Made by a program: the position numbers and the translations under genes. Below, piece by piece: positions 9,902-24,000 of a DNA stretch of 64,000 nt. This DNA comes from Pararge aegeria. Taxonomy: Eukaryota > Arthropoda > Insecta > Lepidoptera > Nymphalidae. Every line of letters starts with the position of its first letter. The stretch's first letter is position 1. The notes beneath the pieces are model-generated. The model saw only the letters and a list, made by a program, of their open reading frames with translations. It was not told the origin of the DNA and ran no database searches. Where the stretch lies: positions 11,805,501 through 11,869,500 of the forward strand of contig NC_053196.1 in assembly GCF_905163445.1 (NCBI RefSeq). Direction: 5' to 3'.

Positions 9902-11548
9902 ATGGAAGCGCAAAAGTTAAAAAAGAAAAAAAATGCTATTAGCAAAGGCAAGTTAAAGAAAACCATTAAAAATGTTATATCTCGACCAGACCCAGTATTT
10001 TGGTGAGTATCGTTTTATAAATATACCTATATTATATTGTATTTAATTGAAGTACCTCCATATAAAAATTACAATTCAGGCCAGCTGTGACTGAAGCTGA
10101 AGAAACGATCCTACAAAATGCTCTTGAAAAGTTGCGGGTCCATATTCCAGAATTCAAAAAACCACATTGGAATGACATAAAGCTATTACCAAAAAAAGAA
10201 AGACCTCAGCCACAACACATCCAGTAAGTTCCACAAATTCTGCTTTATGTTTTTTTTTCTTGTTAGAAATGTTATATTTCAGTGGATAACATTGAACAGC
10301 CACCTAACCTCTTACTTTAAAAAAAATGACATTTCATTGGGTTTAAACTATGTTTAAAGTTTATACTGTTATGATAATCATATGCTCAAGTAATTGAAAT
10401 TAATTAATTTATTTGGACTTATTTCTGCTTTGTGCCCCGTAGAGCATATTAAGCCATTGGTGCAAATCATTATCACTTACACCTGATCAGTGGCGCGCAA
10501 GGTTGTGCAAGTGGTCACCAGGGTACAGAAGGTGGCATATAATGGAAAAGTGAAGGGCAGGCGGTGCTTTTGTGTATGAAATGTGCAGCACTGAACCTGA
10601 TTATAATTGTTCTGTAAGAGTTGCAATATGTTGCCTAAGGCTGCCAAAATAAGCTGAGCGTTTTGATGGACCCTACCTTTGCATTATTTACCTGTTTTAA
10701 GAGGAAGGAGGCAGTGGGACACTAATATAATAAGGCTATGCAGGTTCCATTTTTCTAAGTTCCAGTACCAAATTGTATTAATTTATCCTCATATTTAGAA
10801 TAGAATCCAACAGCACTAAGTAAAATATAATTTTGAGAAATAAATCTTATTAACTATTCTTATCATGTTAGTAACTAAAAAATATATCATGGAATTCCGC
10901 AAAGTAACACCTGCTTCTATCCAATATTTAATCTAAATCTGTAATCATTTTCTTTGCAGGAAAGTTGAGGGCCTTTTATTTGGAATATCAGAATGTTATT
11001 ATGCTGTCAAAACACAGAACTGTTCTGCAGTAATTATAGAGGCAAATGTTAATCCACAAAATATTGTGCATCCAATTATTGAGGCATGTGTATCCTCCAA
11101 TATCTCAGTTCTATGTTTAAATGATTTGAGAGAATATAGTCTCACATACTTTGGTGTGAAGACAACTTGTTTGGGAATAAAAAAAGACTACTTACAAGAT
11201 CTAAGTGATAAAATATGTGAAACATTTAAAAATTACAAACCAAATAAAAAGTCTATGCCTATTCGTACAACTTGTTCAAGTTTTGCAGTTATAAAAGAGG
11301 AAGATTCTCAAATGGATATTGAGGCCTACTGTCCATATGTATATAGAAGTGATAAAAAAACTAGAGCATTTGTTACAAATGATACTCAACAAGACACTAA
11401 AGTTACCAGTCAATTCACTGGCCAGCATTTTATTAAATTACAAGATAATATTAAACCTGAAAATGATAGAAAAGCCTACATGAGAATGATGGTGAAGAAA
11501 ATATCCAATAATCCTAACAGGGTAACAAAAGCAAAACATAAATCATGA
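9902..11548 (+). CDS. Rpp38: Ribonuclease P/MRP subunit Rpp38-like (L7Ae family), 277 aa
   Basis: Probable protein subunit of RNase P / RNase MRP, the nuclear ribonucleoproteins that trim tRNA 5' ends and process rRNA. Exons 9902-10002, 10080-10223, 10960-11548. Splices are TG|gtgagt...cag|G (Trp) and CA|gtaagt...cag|G (Gln), both frame-keeping. Residues 1-25 are strongly basic (KLKKKK... GKLKK). A linker 'LPKKERPQPQHIQ' leads to an L7Ae/L30e-type fold at about residues 84-170: GLLFGISECYYAVK, a hydrophobic SAVIIEANV strand, HPIIEACVSSNISVLCL, and FGVKTTCLGI. This is the order seen in Rpp38 and the kink-turn-binding L7Ae family. The tail is basic (KHKS stop). A near-perfect 47-bp palindrome is centred on the stop codon. 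The closest alternative would be another L7Ae-family protein such as NHP2, but length and tails fit Rpp38 better. Confidence 0.82.
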
Positions 11549-11570
11549 TGATTTATGTTTCGCTTTTGTT
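11524..11570. repeat. 47-bp near-perfect palindrome over the Rpp38 stop codon
   Basis: The 23-nt left arm (11524-11546) matches the inverse of 11548-11570 with a single mismatch, around one central base at 11547. The TGA stop (11546-11548) is the exact centre. A SINE starts within a few bases downstream. As RNA it would fold as a tight hairpin if the centre opens. Confidence 0.9.
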
Positions 11571-11572
11571 GA

Positions 11573-12075
11573 CGATTTGACGACCTCCCTGGCTCAACAG
11601 TGAGCGCTGCAAATTGAAGTAGGAGGGTTCGATTTCCGGCAGGGGCAATTTGGAAATTTAAAATATCCGAATTTTCTCTTTCTTTCTGTCTGGACTTGTG
11701 GGAGACGAAGACATGTTGCTAAGAAATTTAGTGCTCCGGTGCAATGTCGCATAGAAACTGTTTAGGGGTTTGACTACCATACTCTCTTAACAGGTTAGCC
11801 CGCTAGTCCAGTGGCGAGCATAGAGGGTACAGGGTATGCAGATGATACAAATTGTAGGAAATCTCCAGTACAAGTTATAAATACTTAAGGGTAGGCTTTT
11901 TATAACTCTAACAACTCCTATCCTTAAGTTTTTATAACTTTTACTGAAGATTTTCTTCATTTTATATCATCTGCATACCCTGTGCATGCCCTCTATGCAC
12001 GCCACTGCGACCGCTACCATCTTAGACTGCATCATCACGTACCACGTGAGTTTGTAGTCAAAACCTAACTTGTAG
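11573..12075 (+). repeat. SINE family 1 copy, split by a MITE
   Basis: The tRNA-like head has CCTCCCTGGCTCAACAGTGA and box B GAGGGTTCGATTTCCGGCAG. The body has 'gtgctccggtgcaatgtcgc', and the tail 'gttagcccgct ... accatcttagactgcatcat' is split at 11808 by the MITE. It lies immediately 3' of the Rpp38 stop codon, so it probably forms part of that gene's 3' UTR. Confidence 0.75.
11809..12007. mobile_element. hAT-like MITE copy 2 within a SINE
   Basis: Same family as 346-548: it begins CAGTGGCGAGCATAGAGGGT and ends CTATGCACGCCACTG, and its interior is nearly palindromic ('ctccagtacaagttataaat' / 'ttataacttttactgaag'). Flanks 'cgctagtc' and 'cgaccgct' no longer form an exact 8-bp duplication, although CCGCT is present on both sides. 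Confidence 0.85.
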
Positions 12076-12079
12076 TGGA

Positions 12080-15030
12080 AGAAAGAAAAAAAACTTTTCA
12101 ATATGCCAAATCTAAATAATATGAGAGAAAGATGTGATTTCAATGTTACTTTGCAACTTCAGTTTTTAGAATCATGTATCCTTGGTGGTTGCTCAAAATG
12201 GCTAGCATGGAAAAGGGAAAAATCTTTAACCCTCACATAGTTTTATCTACTATGTGAGCATGGTTGCATAGGTGGTAATAATATTTAAATAATATACACA
12301 TAATATCAAACACTGAAGTTTATTCTCCATTCCCCTGTTGCCATGCTGTGAATGAATTTTATCCCCCATCAGTGGATTGATTAGGGGTTGAAGTTTTCGT
12401 CTCCTGCCTTTGCCAGCCTCGTAGTTTGGCCACATTAACTGTTGGTTGTGGAGTTTTCCTCGTAAGATTTTTTTAGCACTAGCATAGAGTGAGGATGGCG
12501 GCATGCATCCCATTCATAGGAGAGCTTGATCAATTGTCATCCCGGATAGTATCACTAAAACGAGATCGTCAGCCAATCTGCTGGATATAGAACTTGTAAG
12601 CAGCTTTAAACAAGACATCACTACTATTACCTCTCATATGTGAAACGAGACCTGCACCCAGCAGTGGTAGGCTGATGACGATGATGATGAATTGTATATT
12701 TCATATCAAGTTGATTGTGGTGGTGAGAGTTAATGTAACATATTCTGTCAATAAATTCTCAGTACCATACCAGAGTAAGGAAATTGAAGTCATGACCATT
12801 CCCATGTCTCTTAGAGCATATTGAGCTTTCAGATCTGGTTATTATTATGTGAGGATTCATACTTATATTATAATAAAGATTTGTTTGTTTTCAATTGATA
12901 AACTCTGAAACAGTAGCTATTTATAATTATTTCACCATTAGAAGGCTATTTTGTCAAGAAGTAAAGTATGCTATATTAATTTCATTAATAAAAATTTAAG
13001 CCTGCAATAATATTTGTAAAGTAGGTCAGAAGAAAAAAGGGTATGTTGACGTTGTATAGTTATGTTAAAACTTTCCTCATGAGCTATCAAATGAAAAATA
13101 AATTTCTCAATTCTGACTCAGTTTCAAATAAACAAACCATTTATTATTAGTATTGGTAAAATTATGATGTTTTTGGATGCTAATAATTTTTTTATATCAA
13201 TATTTTTCACGTTAAGTGACACTGATGATTATGATATTGATGATTCTGGGATTCGATGAAATAATGGACAAATTCTAATGAGATACTTTATTCTTAGATC
13301 TACATATTCTATGTCAATATAGACATAATTGTAAACATTCCTTATTGGAATTAGTACTTAATCGCAGTAAATACAAATTGTCAGTTGTTTGTTAGTATTT
13401 TTTAATTAATAATCTTAAAATAATTACATATTTGATTATCAAATAACAAGCTAAAATAACGTGCTACACTCCAATATATTGAAGTGGGGTATAGCACGCA
13501 AGTAGATAATATTTATCTTACAATCGATGCATTGCATTTAAGGTTTTTAACAGTTCAATTTAATAAAAATCAAACAACAAATGATATACAATATAATAAT
13601 ATATTTACTACATCATAGTATATTTACTATCATAATATATCTGGCCATCAGACCATCTTAAATGTACTTAACAGAAATGACCATGATGGAAAAAAAGTTA
13701 TTATCGTTTTCTAAGGTCATTTTCATTAATGTTAAGTCCATTTTCGATGTTGCCTATAGTTTAATCAAATAATCACAGATACATTTCTGTGATTATTGTC
13801 TTGTAATAATAACTAATGTAAAATATAAAAATGTACATAAAGAACTATAACCACTAATAAACTATTAGCTACTTAACTTTTTACTTGGTACATAGTACCA
13901 AATATAATTTATACCATCACAAAAGTTAAATGTTACCTTGCAATATATAAAACAGCGTAATTGAAGTTATTAACAGTTTGGTTTGTTATTGGGAGGGCAA
14001 TAGTACTTTTAATGAGTCTTATATTATTGCTAAGGTGATTTATCACATGAACACTATTTCATAACATTTTTCCTTCTGGATAATGAACACATTCATTTCA
14101 AATCATATATATTCATAAGTACATTGCTTAAAGCATTGTAAGTTACAACATTGTATTTTAATAACGATTAATATGTATATGATTATATAGAGAAAATTTG
14201 TAAATCTAACACAGCTGTGAGTTTATATTCACCTAAGGCAAAAGTTTAACGCCATAAATCACTAAGCCTTTATTTCTTTCTGTGACAGTGGAACGAAATT
14301 TGATTGTATAACGTATTTTATTAATATTTCCTTTTCAATATTTCTGTACATACATAATTTATTTCTGTAACTTGTTTTGAAAAGAATAAAACATACGTAA
14401 ATTAATTGTTTGGGATTGTTTGTGAAAATTCTGTTTTATTTGTACATCCTTACATCTAAACTTAAATAATAATTAAATAAGACGCGCGCTTCTCAGAAGC
14501 GTGCGTCACGAACAATAGTGTGAATGTACAAAGTTTAAATGCCTTTACTGGCTGTAGAAGTAGAACGATGATTTTAGCAAACGCATTTGGGAGCTTAGGA
14601 CAGCGTGAATGCACATGAATCATTAAATTAAATTCTAAGAAAGAATGGGAGAGAATAGCTTCTTCTGTATCGTGCAGATAATATTATAGAAAAGGTATTC
14701 CAAGAGAATAAAAGTAGCCTAACCCACTTTTTAACTACAGCAACAATAGATTTTTAATAAGAGTAGATAGGAATATAATAAGAGATAAAATAGTTAAAAG
14801 GCAATCTCATGTAAGCGGAAATGTCAAAAGCCGTACACGTTTTGACTTATACGTTTGATGAAAAGGCAACCATTACATCAATAGCTGCAGTTCATCACTT
14901 TAAAATGCATTGATCCAATGAATGTAAAACAGCAATTTCTTGAAGGAAATTGAGAATAATTCAAAGATCAAAAAGTTATTTACAATAGAGAAATTAGATT
15001 GTAATTGTCATACACAATCGTCTTTACTCG
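12080..15030. other. Intergenic, 3' flanks of Rpp38 and Zc3h12
   Basis: No gene seen. A SINE family 3 tail occupies about 12590-12695 ('acgagacctgcacccagcag ... gatgatgatga'). A perfect 12-bp-stem hairpin with a 6-nt loop (AATAATCACAGA) lies at 13768-13797. A weaker hairpin (CGTGCTA...TAGCACG) lies at about 13460-13498. The part next to 15055 probably includes the 3' UTR of Zc3h12. The rest is AT-rich without recognised structure. Confidence 0.5.
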
Positions 15031-15036
15031 TTTATT
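15031..15036 (-). terminator. Poly(A) signal of Zc3h12
   Basis: AATAAA on the minus strand, about 19 nt past the stop codon at 15055-15057. A longer 3' UTR using distal signals in 14.3-14.5 kb cannot be excluded. Confidence 0.5.
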
Positions 15037-15054
15037 GAAAAGTTTCCAACGATG

Positions 15055-18000
15055 TCAATGCATCGGACGCGGCAAAGTAGCTTCGCTGGGTCTGTACCGG
15101 TCTAAAAGAATCGCGCACATTTTTTGCGGGTCCGTTTCGTCCGGATATGTAGCCATCACTTCTGCAACTTGTGCTTCAGGGAAAATTCCCGCTAAATGAA
15201 AATGCATCCGTCGCCTTGCTTCCCAATGCTGAAGAGCCCCTTCGGAAGCGCAAGGCGATAGAGACATTCCTGCCATCCTTGGAGCTATAGCGCCCGCTGC
15301 CCCCACAGGGGCTGACGATACACGACCGGCAGTCGAGTGAAGTCTCGGGTCACAGTTCGGGTTCAGCGTTAGTTGTCGCGCAAGTTTCCTATGTGGATTT
15401 GGATCTGGCGGAGGCTGTGATGGTCCTGGGATTTGTGCTCTGTCGAAATGCGAGACGAGACTTGCGTCAGCCAACCGAGGCGTTGCTGAATGTGCTCGGG
15501 CTAATGGTTTCTTGGTATCGACCGGCCTTCCGCCCGGAGGGAGACTTAACGTGTGCAAATCGCGGGCCTTGCGTGCAGCGCGTTCGGACAGTTTCTCTGC
15601 GACTGATTTATGCGGTCGGCCAGCTCGTTCTGGGTGGTGGAATTTACACTTGTTACCGTAGGTGCACTTGCGACCGTAGGGGCACGCGGGAGGTGGGTCA
15701 CTACGCGATGGTGGCGCTCTAAGGAAAGCGTCTAACGTGGGTCCCGATCTTCCTAGGGGATCATCCGGAGGCATAAATCTGTCATTAACGAACGAAAACA
15801 TCAACAGACGCTCTTCGACGACCTTTCGGAATTCAGGACTTTCCGCGGCTAGGTCCCTATAATTGTCATTCGAAACGACGATTCCGTCTGTTTCAGCCGC
15901 GAGTTTTAGGATATATCTATCATCGTAGCAGATAAGTCGTTTTCCACCCACAAGACGGCTAGGTGTATAGACAAGAACGCGACTTCTTTCAAGACGTTCA
16001 AGGGCGTCGCGATCAGCTACTGGATTGTCGGGTCGGGAAGTTTCCTTTCGCCATTTTGGTACGAACACATTTATTTCTTTGTGTCCCCGTGCTCGGAACC
16101 AGTCCACACATATTTCGATACCTCTGCATGAGAATACTTCCTTGTTGCCGTGGCTGTAAAAAACATTTGTATTAGGCCTATAATGTTACAAGTCATACAA
16201 GAAAGCTGCACAGATTTGATCCATAAGGTTTGAATTATCCTCGAAATTGTTCATTACCTCATAGCAACATTGCTGCCGTCAATGACGATGTGTCTTAGTG
16301 GTGCTCGGTCAGGTAGCAGTTCAGGCTCAGCGAGGGGTGGCGGGGAAGGTACACGCGGGGGCCTCTTGGAAGCGAGGTTGATGAGTTCTGCCAGCAACTC
16401 ATTCCGAGGAGGATCAGGGCCTAGCCGCTGCAAAGCAGTTCTGGCTAGCCTTTCAGAGTAACCCAATTTCACAGCGAACTCGATTTTAGCCTAGAAAAGA
16501 TAAGAGCGTTCATTTATTTAGATCTAGATCTTCAATATCCATAGGTGGTCTGCTTTACACACATAACATATTTAAATTTTGGAGAAATGTGTCTTCTACT
16601 GACATTAATATAGAAATATAAATGATATAAGCAAAATTTAGCAAAAACAATGTATAGATTTATTATTATTATATATCGATTTTATTTTCTGTACGTACTT
16701 TTTCGGTTATATTTGCAATAATATATTTAATACACGTGTAATAATGTGTGTATTATAGCCTTTCGAAATTACATACATTTTAATCAAAAGGCAAAATAGC
16801 CTAATTTTTTTTTATTTTCGACAGCCGGTTGGCGCAATGGACAGCGATCCTGCTTTCGGAGTCCATGGCCGTGGGTTCGATTCCCACAGCTGGAAAACGT
16901 TTTTGTGATGAACATGAATGTTTTCAGGGTTTGGGTGTTTATCTGTATATTATAAGTATTTATGTGTATTACATTCATAAAAATATTCAACAGTGATCTT
17001 AGTAGATAGCCATAACACAAGCTTCGCTTAATTTGGCGCGAGATGGCGATGTGTGTATTGTCGTAGTAGTATAAATATTTATTTACACCTCACAGATATT
17101 ATATTTTTTGTCAACACGTTCTATTTCAACACAGCGACACATCCTTTGCCCTGTGTTATGGTCACCTTTATTGGTGAAATACATCGCATAGGGATGAATA
17201 CAATGCGCGAAATAAAGCATTTCTACCCTTGTCGTAGCCTTGTAGACAACGGGATCTGAGAGGTGTTATTTCGTGAAGGGACACCACGGGCACCTTTGTA
17301 CTCCCGATGTCTACGCTTGAATGTGTCAGTGAGTCATTATCATCATTATTACAAACGAAATACGTCGACTACTGGACATAGGTAAGGATTTTCTCATCCT
17401 AAAGACCAGTGGCGCATGTGTCAAGCGTCTCCCTCAGAATTGCTCGATGTCTTTTTTAACTTAGATGACGGGTCTACAACGCTGCACCAGTGCGGGGATG
17501 TAGCCAATCCAGCATCTTTGGGCCTTAACGTCTACAGGTGCTTCGTACCCCGCTCATTGTCACTTTAGCTTCGCAACTTGTTCAGCTATGTCATCTTTCA
17601 GTAACACCTCATTTCGGAATTTATCTCAGGGATATTCCGAATTTTCCATAGTAAGAAGATAATGTTTCGGATCCGTTAGCCATCACTGGCTACACGCACT
17701 TCTCGTAGACTTCCGAGTTTACTTACTTGGTTCGGCTGCGGTGGTGGCGGTGCGTGAGTGACGTACTCTGCAAACTCCGCACCAAGAGTGTCGGAGGGAG
17801 TGCGCGAAGCGGCGCGGTGTCCGCCGTCATCGTCACACTCGGAGTCGTAACTTGAATCCTCGCCACGCTCACCAGCCCATCCCAACGACGACTCCACATA
17901 TTTCTGGGGGAAAAAACCTAATTATTATTGCAATCTCGATCGCTTAAACTGTATGGAGTGGACTCGTGGAGTGGTTCAACTCATGCTGGTATTGCAAATA

Positions 18001-21000
18001 TTTAATCAACTGCAACAACTTATTCGTTACTAACTTTAACCCACATTTTATCTGCGTGCTATTTAAAAAATATCGTTTACTCTATGCATGGAAAGAGCGA
18101 TGTCTACCTTAAGATGAGAAAGAAGAAAAGATTTTTTCATACGTGTTTAAGAAGGAATTATTCAATGAAACACTAGCCCGAGTAGTTCCTTGTGAAAATT
18201 GTTAACAGTAACAGATATTGCTTTTAGTTTAAGATCTATAACATTAATCCAATATATGGAATCCGTAAATGATATACAAGGCAAAAGTGTAAATATGAAA
18301 GTAAAGATATTATCGCAAGTGCATGCACTATTAATGGTTAAAAATTGTGTTTTCCTTAATTTTCTTCCCAAACATTTAAGAACATTTGGTTCCCACAGCA
18401 ATCGATAAACACATTTACTTCTGTACCGGCGCCAGCACAGGACAGGGTCACGAGGGCGTCGAGGCGGATCTACGGATGATCATTGACCTTTACCGCGCGC
18501 GCAAATCCTCAACGTACCGGTTATAATTCATTATTCACTATTAACGTGCCAATATACCGCCACGCTTTTACACGAACGGGTAGTTCAATGAAGCCACTGA
18601 TACTTGGACCGGATGTGTGGAAATTAAACGTGACGCTTGTGTTAAATGTTTGGGGCCATAAGTTAAAAGGAAGCAAAATAGCTCATTCGAATTTGTAGAA
18701 TATTCATGACATAATATAAGCTCCCACAGCATCTTTTGCATAGATATAGTATCAAGTTGATGGAAGGAAGAGGAGGAGAGTTAGTCAGAATTATTGGTCA
18801 GATTAGGTACCACGAAATATAAAATCTCAGATATAAAATGTTTATACTTTTTTTTCTATTAATCAATGTTTATTCTTGAACATTGATTGAATTGTGGAAC
18901 ATTCTGTTACAAATACTGTTTCACTTTTTGTTATTTTCGTAAAGTCAGGCGTAAAGAGGAAGCAAAGCAATTTATTCAAATAAGTAGAATATCGATTATA
19001 TGGGTTAGGTAGCATCTGATAAACCATCACGTAGTCTATGGAAGGAAGGCGAGGATACAACTTCTTTCTTGCTGACAGTTTTAACAAATTAAATTCAGTT
19101 GATAGGTATTACCATGTTCTATTTTTCGAAAGAACTGTCAAAACACGACTCCATTCTCCATTGGTGAACATGGGCATTTTATTCAAAATTCTTTTGAAAC
19201 ATAGAGAACATTCTTAAAATTAATATTCCAGTTTTTGGACTTGAATGAATGCACTTTTACTGTACACCAAAGACAAAAGTACGAGTAGTTACAGAGATAT
19301 ACACATAGACAAAGAGGGTACAATTTGTCGGCCTTATCGCTACATGGTGGACTTGGTACATATTGGAAAATGACTCTTGAAATATAGAACATTTTGCTAC
19401 AATTACCCCGCCGTTTCACTTTTCCAACACCTAAACCAGTTGTCGATTTAGCTAAAAGGTAACTATATTTGCTTCTTAGTCACGGCTACATCCGCGTTGG
19501 TGTTCGCTATCCACTTGGCCATGTTTGAGATCTAAATTCAGATTTTAGATTGCGTTACTTTTGCCAAGTTAGCAACTTGTGTTGCAACTTGCAACGCATA
19601 ACTTATTGCATTATGAAATAAACTTGTAGCAAAAGTCCGCCACTTAGTCCAAATAAAATTGCGCGCGCGTGCTTTTCATGAAAAATGGTCGCAAGTGCAA
19701 AGTTTCTTCTTTATTATTGTTTGACATGACGAATGCTTTTTTTTATACGACGAAAATAAAGATTGCAAGTTTCAACTTTAAAATCATCGCGTAGTTTTAT
19801 TCAGCATCATTCAGCAAGTTAGCGTAGTATATTATCAATAATTTTCTTCTACAAATATAAAGGGCAACATCAGTAACTCACTACCCGACTAAAATTAACT
19901 GCGAATAACTATTAATTCTACCTTTCTTTACTTGAAATATAGCCAATAGTATAATTGAGAAGATATCCAACAAAAATGGGTTTTACAATAAATGGACATC
20001 CTATATTTGAACTAAGAGACATTGATGTTAGATCATAAGCATTCATGAAATATTACTTCATAAGTATACCGACGTTACGCCACGTTTATAAGTGAGGCCA
20101 TAAATGAAATAGAAATAGGAAGGAAGGAAAGTTGTTTTGATTTTAGGGTATTGTTTTAGTCGTGTGCAAAAGTTATTTTGATTTTAGGGTATTGTTTTAG
20201 TCGTGTGCAACAGCAAATTAACGTCTAATTAATAAACGAAGATTAAAAAATAGTAGAATATCATCACTTTAGAATCACATCACAGTAGAATATTATTACT
20301 TAAAAAATAGTACAAGAGATATTTGTTTATCCGTGCTGTACCTACTAACTTAAATACATATACGGCGTACTACATTCCTAAAGAGCGACAGGTAGTAAAA
20401 CCGGTAGACCTCAATATTAACAAATTATTATATTACTATTAAAGCAGCATAAATATGTATTTAATAGTAATGTTAATAAATTAAAATTTATTATCAAAAC
20501 TATATTTGGATAGTTTGGTATTGTAAAAGCCTGGATAGAAATTTTACTAGCATGAGGCATTTAGGAATTGATTGACTTTCAGTTTTTTAGTAATTCATTA
20601 TAAACAGATATCCGCGTCATCCTACCGAATTGTTGTTCCACCAATTCCCGCGGTATTAAGCGACCAGTCCATGACGTCCTCTTCCAGATTACAGAAAAAA
20701 AAATTACAAAATCCGTTGAAATAAGTGATATCAATATTTGTTATGAACAAGTCTATACTACCATTAATGCAACCACGTTAGTAGTAGTTCATCATCATCA
20801 ACAACCTATAACAGTCCACTGCTGGACTAAAGGCCACGCCCACGCTTAATCACCACGCTGGGCAAGCGGGTTGGTGATCGCATTATGTATGTATGATCGC
20901 AGAGGTGACAACTGTATTCTGATCTGACGTCAACACACGGCACAGTAGTTAGGAACATTTAACACAAAAATTCTATCTGGGCTTAGACAGTTACCCTTCT

Positions 21001-24000
21001 TCGTATTTCCATAAGGTTAGGTGCAAAAAAACTGTCTGAGAGGTCCATTTTCTATATATACAACTAAAGGAATCTATAGATGCATTTAGAAAAATAAATT
21101 GTTCACTCGTCATCCATTGAACTGTTGTTATATTATCTACACGGCAGGTTTTGTAACTGGTTGCATTTGCATAAGTTCTCATGGAATCGGATTGTTGACA
21201 ACGTTCGTTAGTCCTTAGGTATAAACGATTTGCATCAACGAAGAAAGGTTATGTCGTCATCGACAGAAGTATTCGAGTAAATAATAAAACGTATTTGTAA
21301 CGATTAACTTTTTTAACTAAGACAAAATTGTCAAATTTACACAGTCGTAGAAAAGGTGGAGAGTAAAGGACCACGCATTCGATCTGAGTAGATAAAATCA
21401 CACATAAAAGACCCGATAAGATAATCCAAGGAATCATCAAAAATCCCTAATGAGAAGCTACTAGAATACAAACAATCATAAAAGAAAGACGTAAAGATAT
21501 CACTGGCATATCGAACTATCATGTGGCAGGGCCCACTCAGCAGATGCAATTCGACCTTTGAACCTTTATTTATTTTTGGGCTATTCTTATTAACCAGGGG
21601 AAGGTACCCTTGTTTGATTGCTTTGTATATCCTCTCAAGAGTTTGATCATAAATTGAAAAATAACAAACTTCTGTTCATGAATACTCCACCTTCAGAATA
21701 TGCATTCGCCATACAACTCATTTATTATATATGCTATAATAAATAGTTCAAAAAACTAAAGACCACGCTTAGAACAAACCAAACTAATTTCTAGCCTTTA
21801 GTTTATTTATAAAAGCGTGTTTTTTAAGTAATTTTTATTAGAACAAAATTATTCGGTTACCCACCATTAACTTTAAACGAGCAATTCTTGTATATATGTT
21901 ATTGGAATCACGGAATCGGCTCCATCGATTTTCATGAAATTTAGTATGCACGGGGTTTTGGGGGCGATAAATCGATTTAGCTAGGATTCATTTTTAGAAA
22001 ATGTCATTTTATTCGTGTTTTCTGGTAATAACCGATTTGGTGCAACGAAGTTGCACGGGTCAGATAGTTTTGTTAATATTAGATAAATCGGCTAAAGATA
22101 ATGGTTGAAATTAAAATTAACATTGACTATAGATGAAAATCAGATAACAAAAATCTTATTTTGCAAATTGAAAGTTAAATAGTTTTATCAAATTAGTGTA
22201 GAGTCATCGGTCCTCGATATTTCTGCAAAGTTTGAACGGAATCAGAAGAGGGTCAGAGGGTCATAATCAAGTCCAAAGTAGTCGGTTACAAACATACAAG
22301 TGAAGCTAATAAAAACTTAGTTTCTCTAATTGTGCGCGGCAAGAAGCTAAGCAAAGCGGTATCGCGATTCTGGTAGAAAAACACAAGATTGTATATGTAG
22401 GGAAAATATAACCTCCAATTTTTTTTATTATTAAAATATATATATTCCTAGCAATAGCTAGGCATATATTTTAAAGCTATATATATATATATAAAAATGT
22501 TATGTTGGTTTGTGTACGCTTCAAAAACTCAAAAAGTTCTGCACCGATCGAGCTGAAATTTTAGCATGATATATATCCGCATCAAGGATTGTTTTTATCT
22601 ATTTTTTACATAATTCTCATATCCGCGACCGCGAAAAAACATTTTTTTTAACGATCGATGTACCAGTGACCGCGCCATAAAAACACTCGCTGACATATGT
22701 AATGAATTCTTTTTTTTGTTTCTCATTTCTCAACCACTCCATAAAAATGTGCCACAGCGAAGCGTGGTAGGGTGCTACAACTAGTAAAAAATAAATAGCT
22801 AAGATAAGTTGCTTAGCTAAGTTTCTGTCTCATATTCGACAGTATCCAGTTGTTGTAAATATGGAGCGTTCACCATCGATACTTTCTAAATTGTAACATA
22901 ACCAGAGTCCCCTATAATCACAGTTTTCATTTAGAGAAGACCTTCATGAAAATGGCTTACTTTCCGAGCGGAGTTAAATTTTCTTTACTCTAACACAGTA
23001 TCGTCAAATAAAGGTCATTCGGTTTATGTTGCCCTAGAATCTAATATGCAAACAAATACCCATTTGCTAACTAGTCAGACAAATATGCTTATGTAAACCT
23101 ACCGAAAGTTGGTATATAACTAATCTACAACTAAATCAAGCGTGTCTTTCGTACGGAGCAGCCCACATCCAAACAGTGTACCCGGAAGCACTCAGACTAG
23201 CGCGAAGCCGGATGCGACTTTCTAAAAAAATATGGTGCGCGAGATTCACCGCATTAACTCGAGATATCGATAGCCCAGCATTTTTAATACCACGTTCAGA
23301 AATATAAAGAAATAAACCTTAAGTGCCGGAACTATTATATATATCATATTGGGTCACATATAAAATTCGGTCGGAATGCCGCTTTTTACGTAAAAGAATC
23401 TATAATGAACGTGCACTTAACAGGATAATATAATGTATATAATGTTATATAAATATAATTATTAGGTTAATATATTCTTTTTAGAGACAATTTTATATAG
23501 CTATGCTGGCCTTGCTCGAAAATCAAGTAGTCTAGTATTTCGTTCCTAGTTATATAAAAGCGCTATAGTATCTTAATTGATTTTTCTTTTATATGGAGTA
23601 GTTAAAGAGTATAAAATTTCATCGCAGCGTAATTTATTTCGTTACCTTGTAAGGAAAAATAGAAAAAAAAACTAATAACAAAGCCAAAGGCATAAAAACC
23701 CATTTCCCAGCAAATTAGAACAGTCTGGCTATAAAACTCGCCATCAAAACAAAGACAGCTGACAATTGTATTACGTCTAACCGTTTGAAACTGTTCACTA
23801 AAAAACCCCATTGGAATAACCCATTCTTGATACTTACGGTCATTTACGCTGGGCTTTTTTATATTTAGTTTTATTTTTCCTGATCGAACTTTGAACAAAG
23901 CGAACTTATAAAACGGGAGCAGCATGCTAACTATTTGTTAAGTGTGAGATATTGGAAAACGTGAAGGTCAGATACAGGTATAATAGTTTCGCACTAACTA

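Larger units (their letters stand above)
17904..21880. other. 5' part of the 14.8-kb Zc3h12 intron 1
   Basis: No exon is recognised. It contains a CpG-rich patch at 18418-18520, a LINE tail at 19240-19350 (reverse), a 41-bp tandem duplication at 20131-20212, and a SINE-like trace at about 20790-20880 ('catcatcatcaacaacc ... gtccactgctggactaaagg'). The rest is AT-rich and unrecognised. Confidence 0.5.

Noticed and set aside
15393..15722. 109-codon plus-strand frame in the Zc3h12 exon
   Set aside because: Antisense shadow of the Regnase CCCH-finger exon. No motifs of its own.
16822..16900. tRNA gene at the Metulj-like head
   Set aside because: A- and B-box-like promoters are present but the sequence cannot fold as a proper tRNA and continues into a SINE body. 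It is a SINE head.
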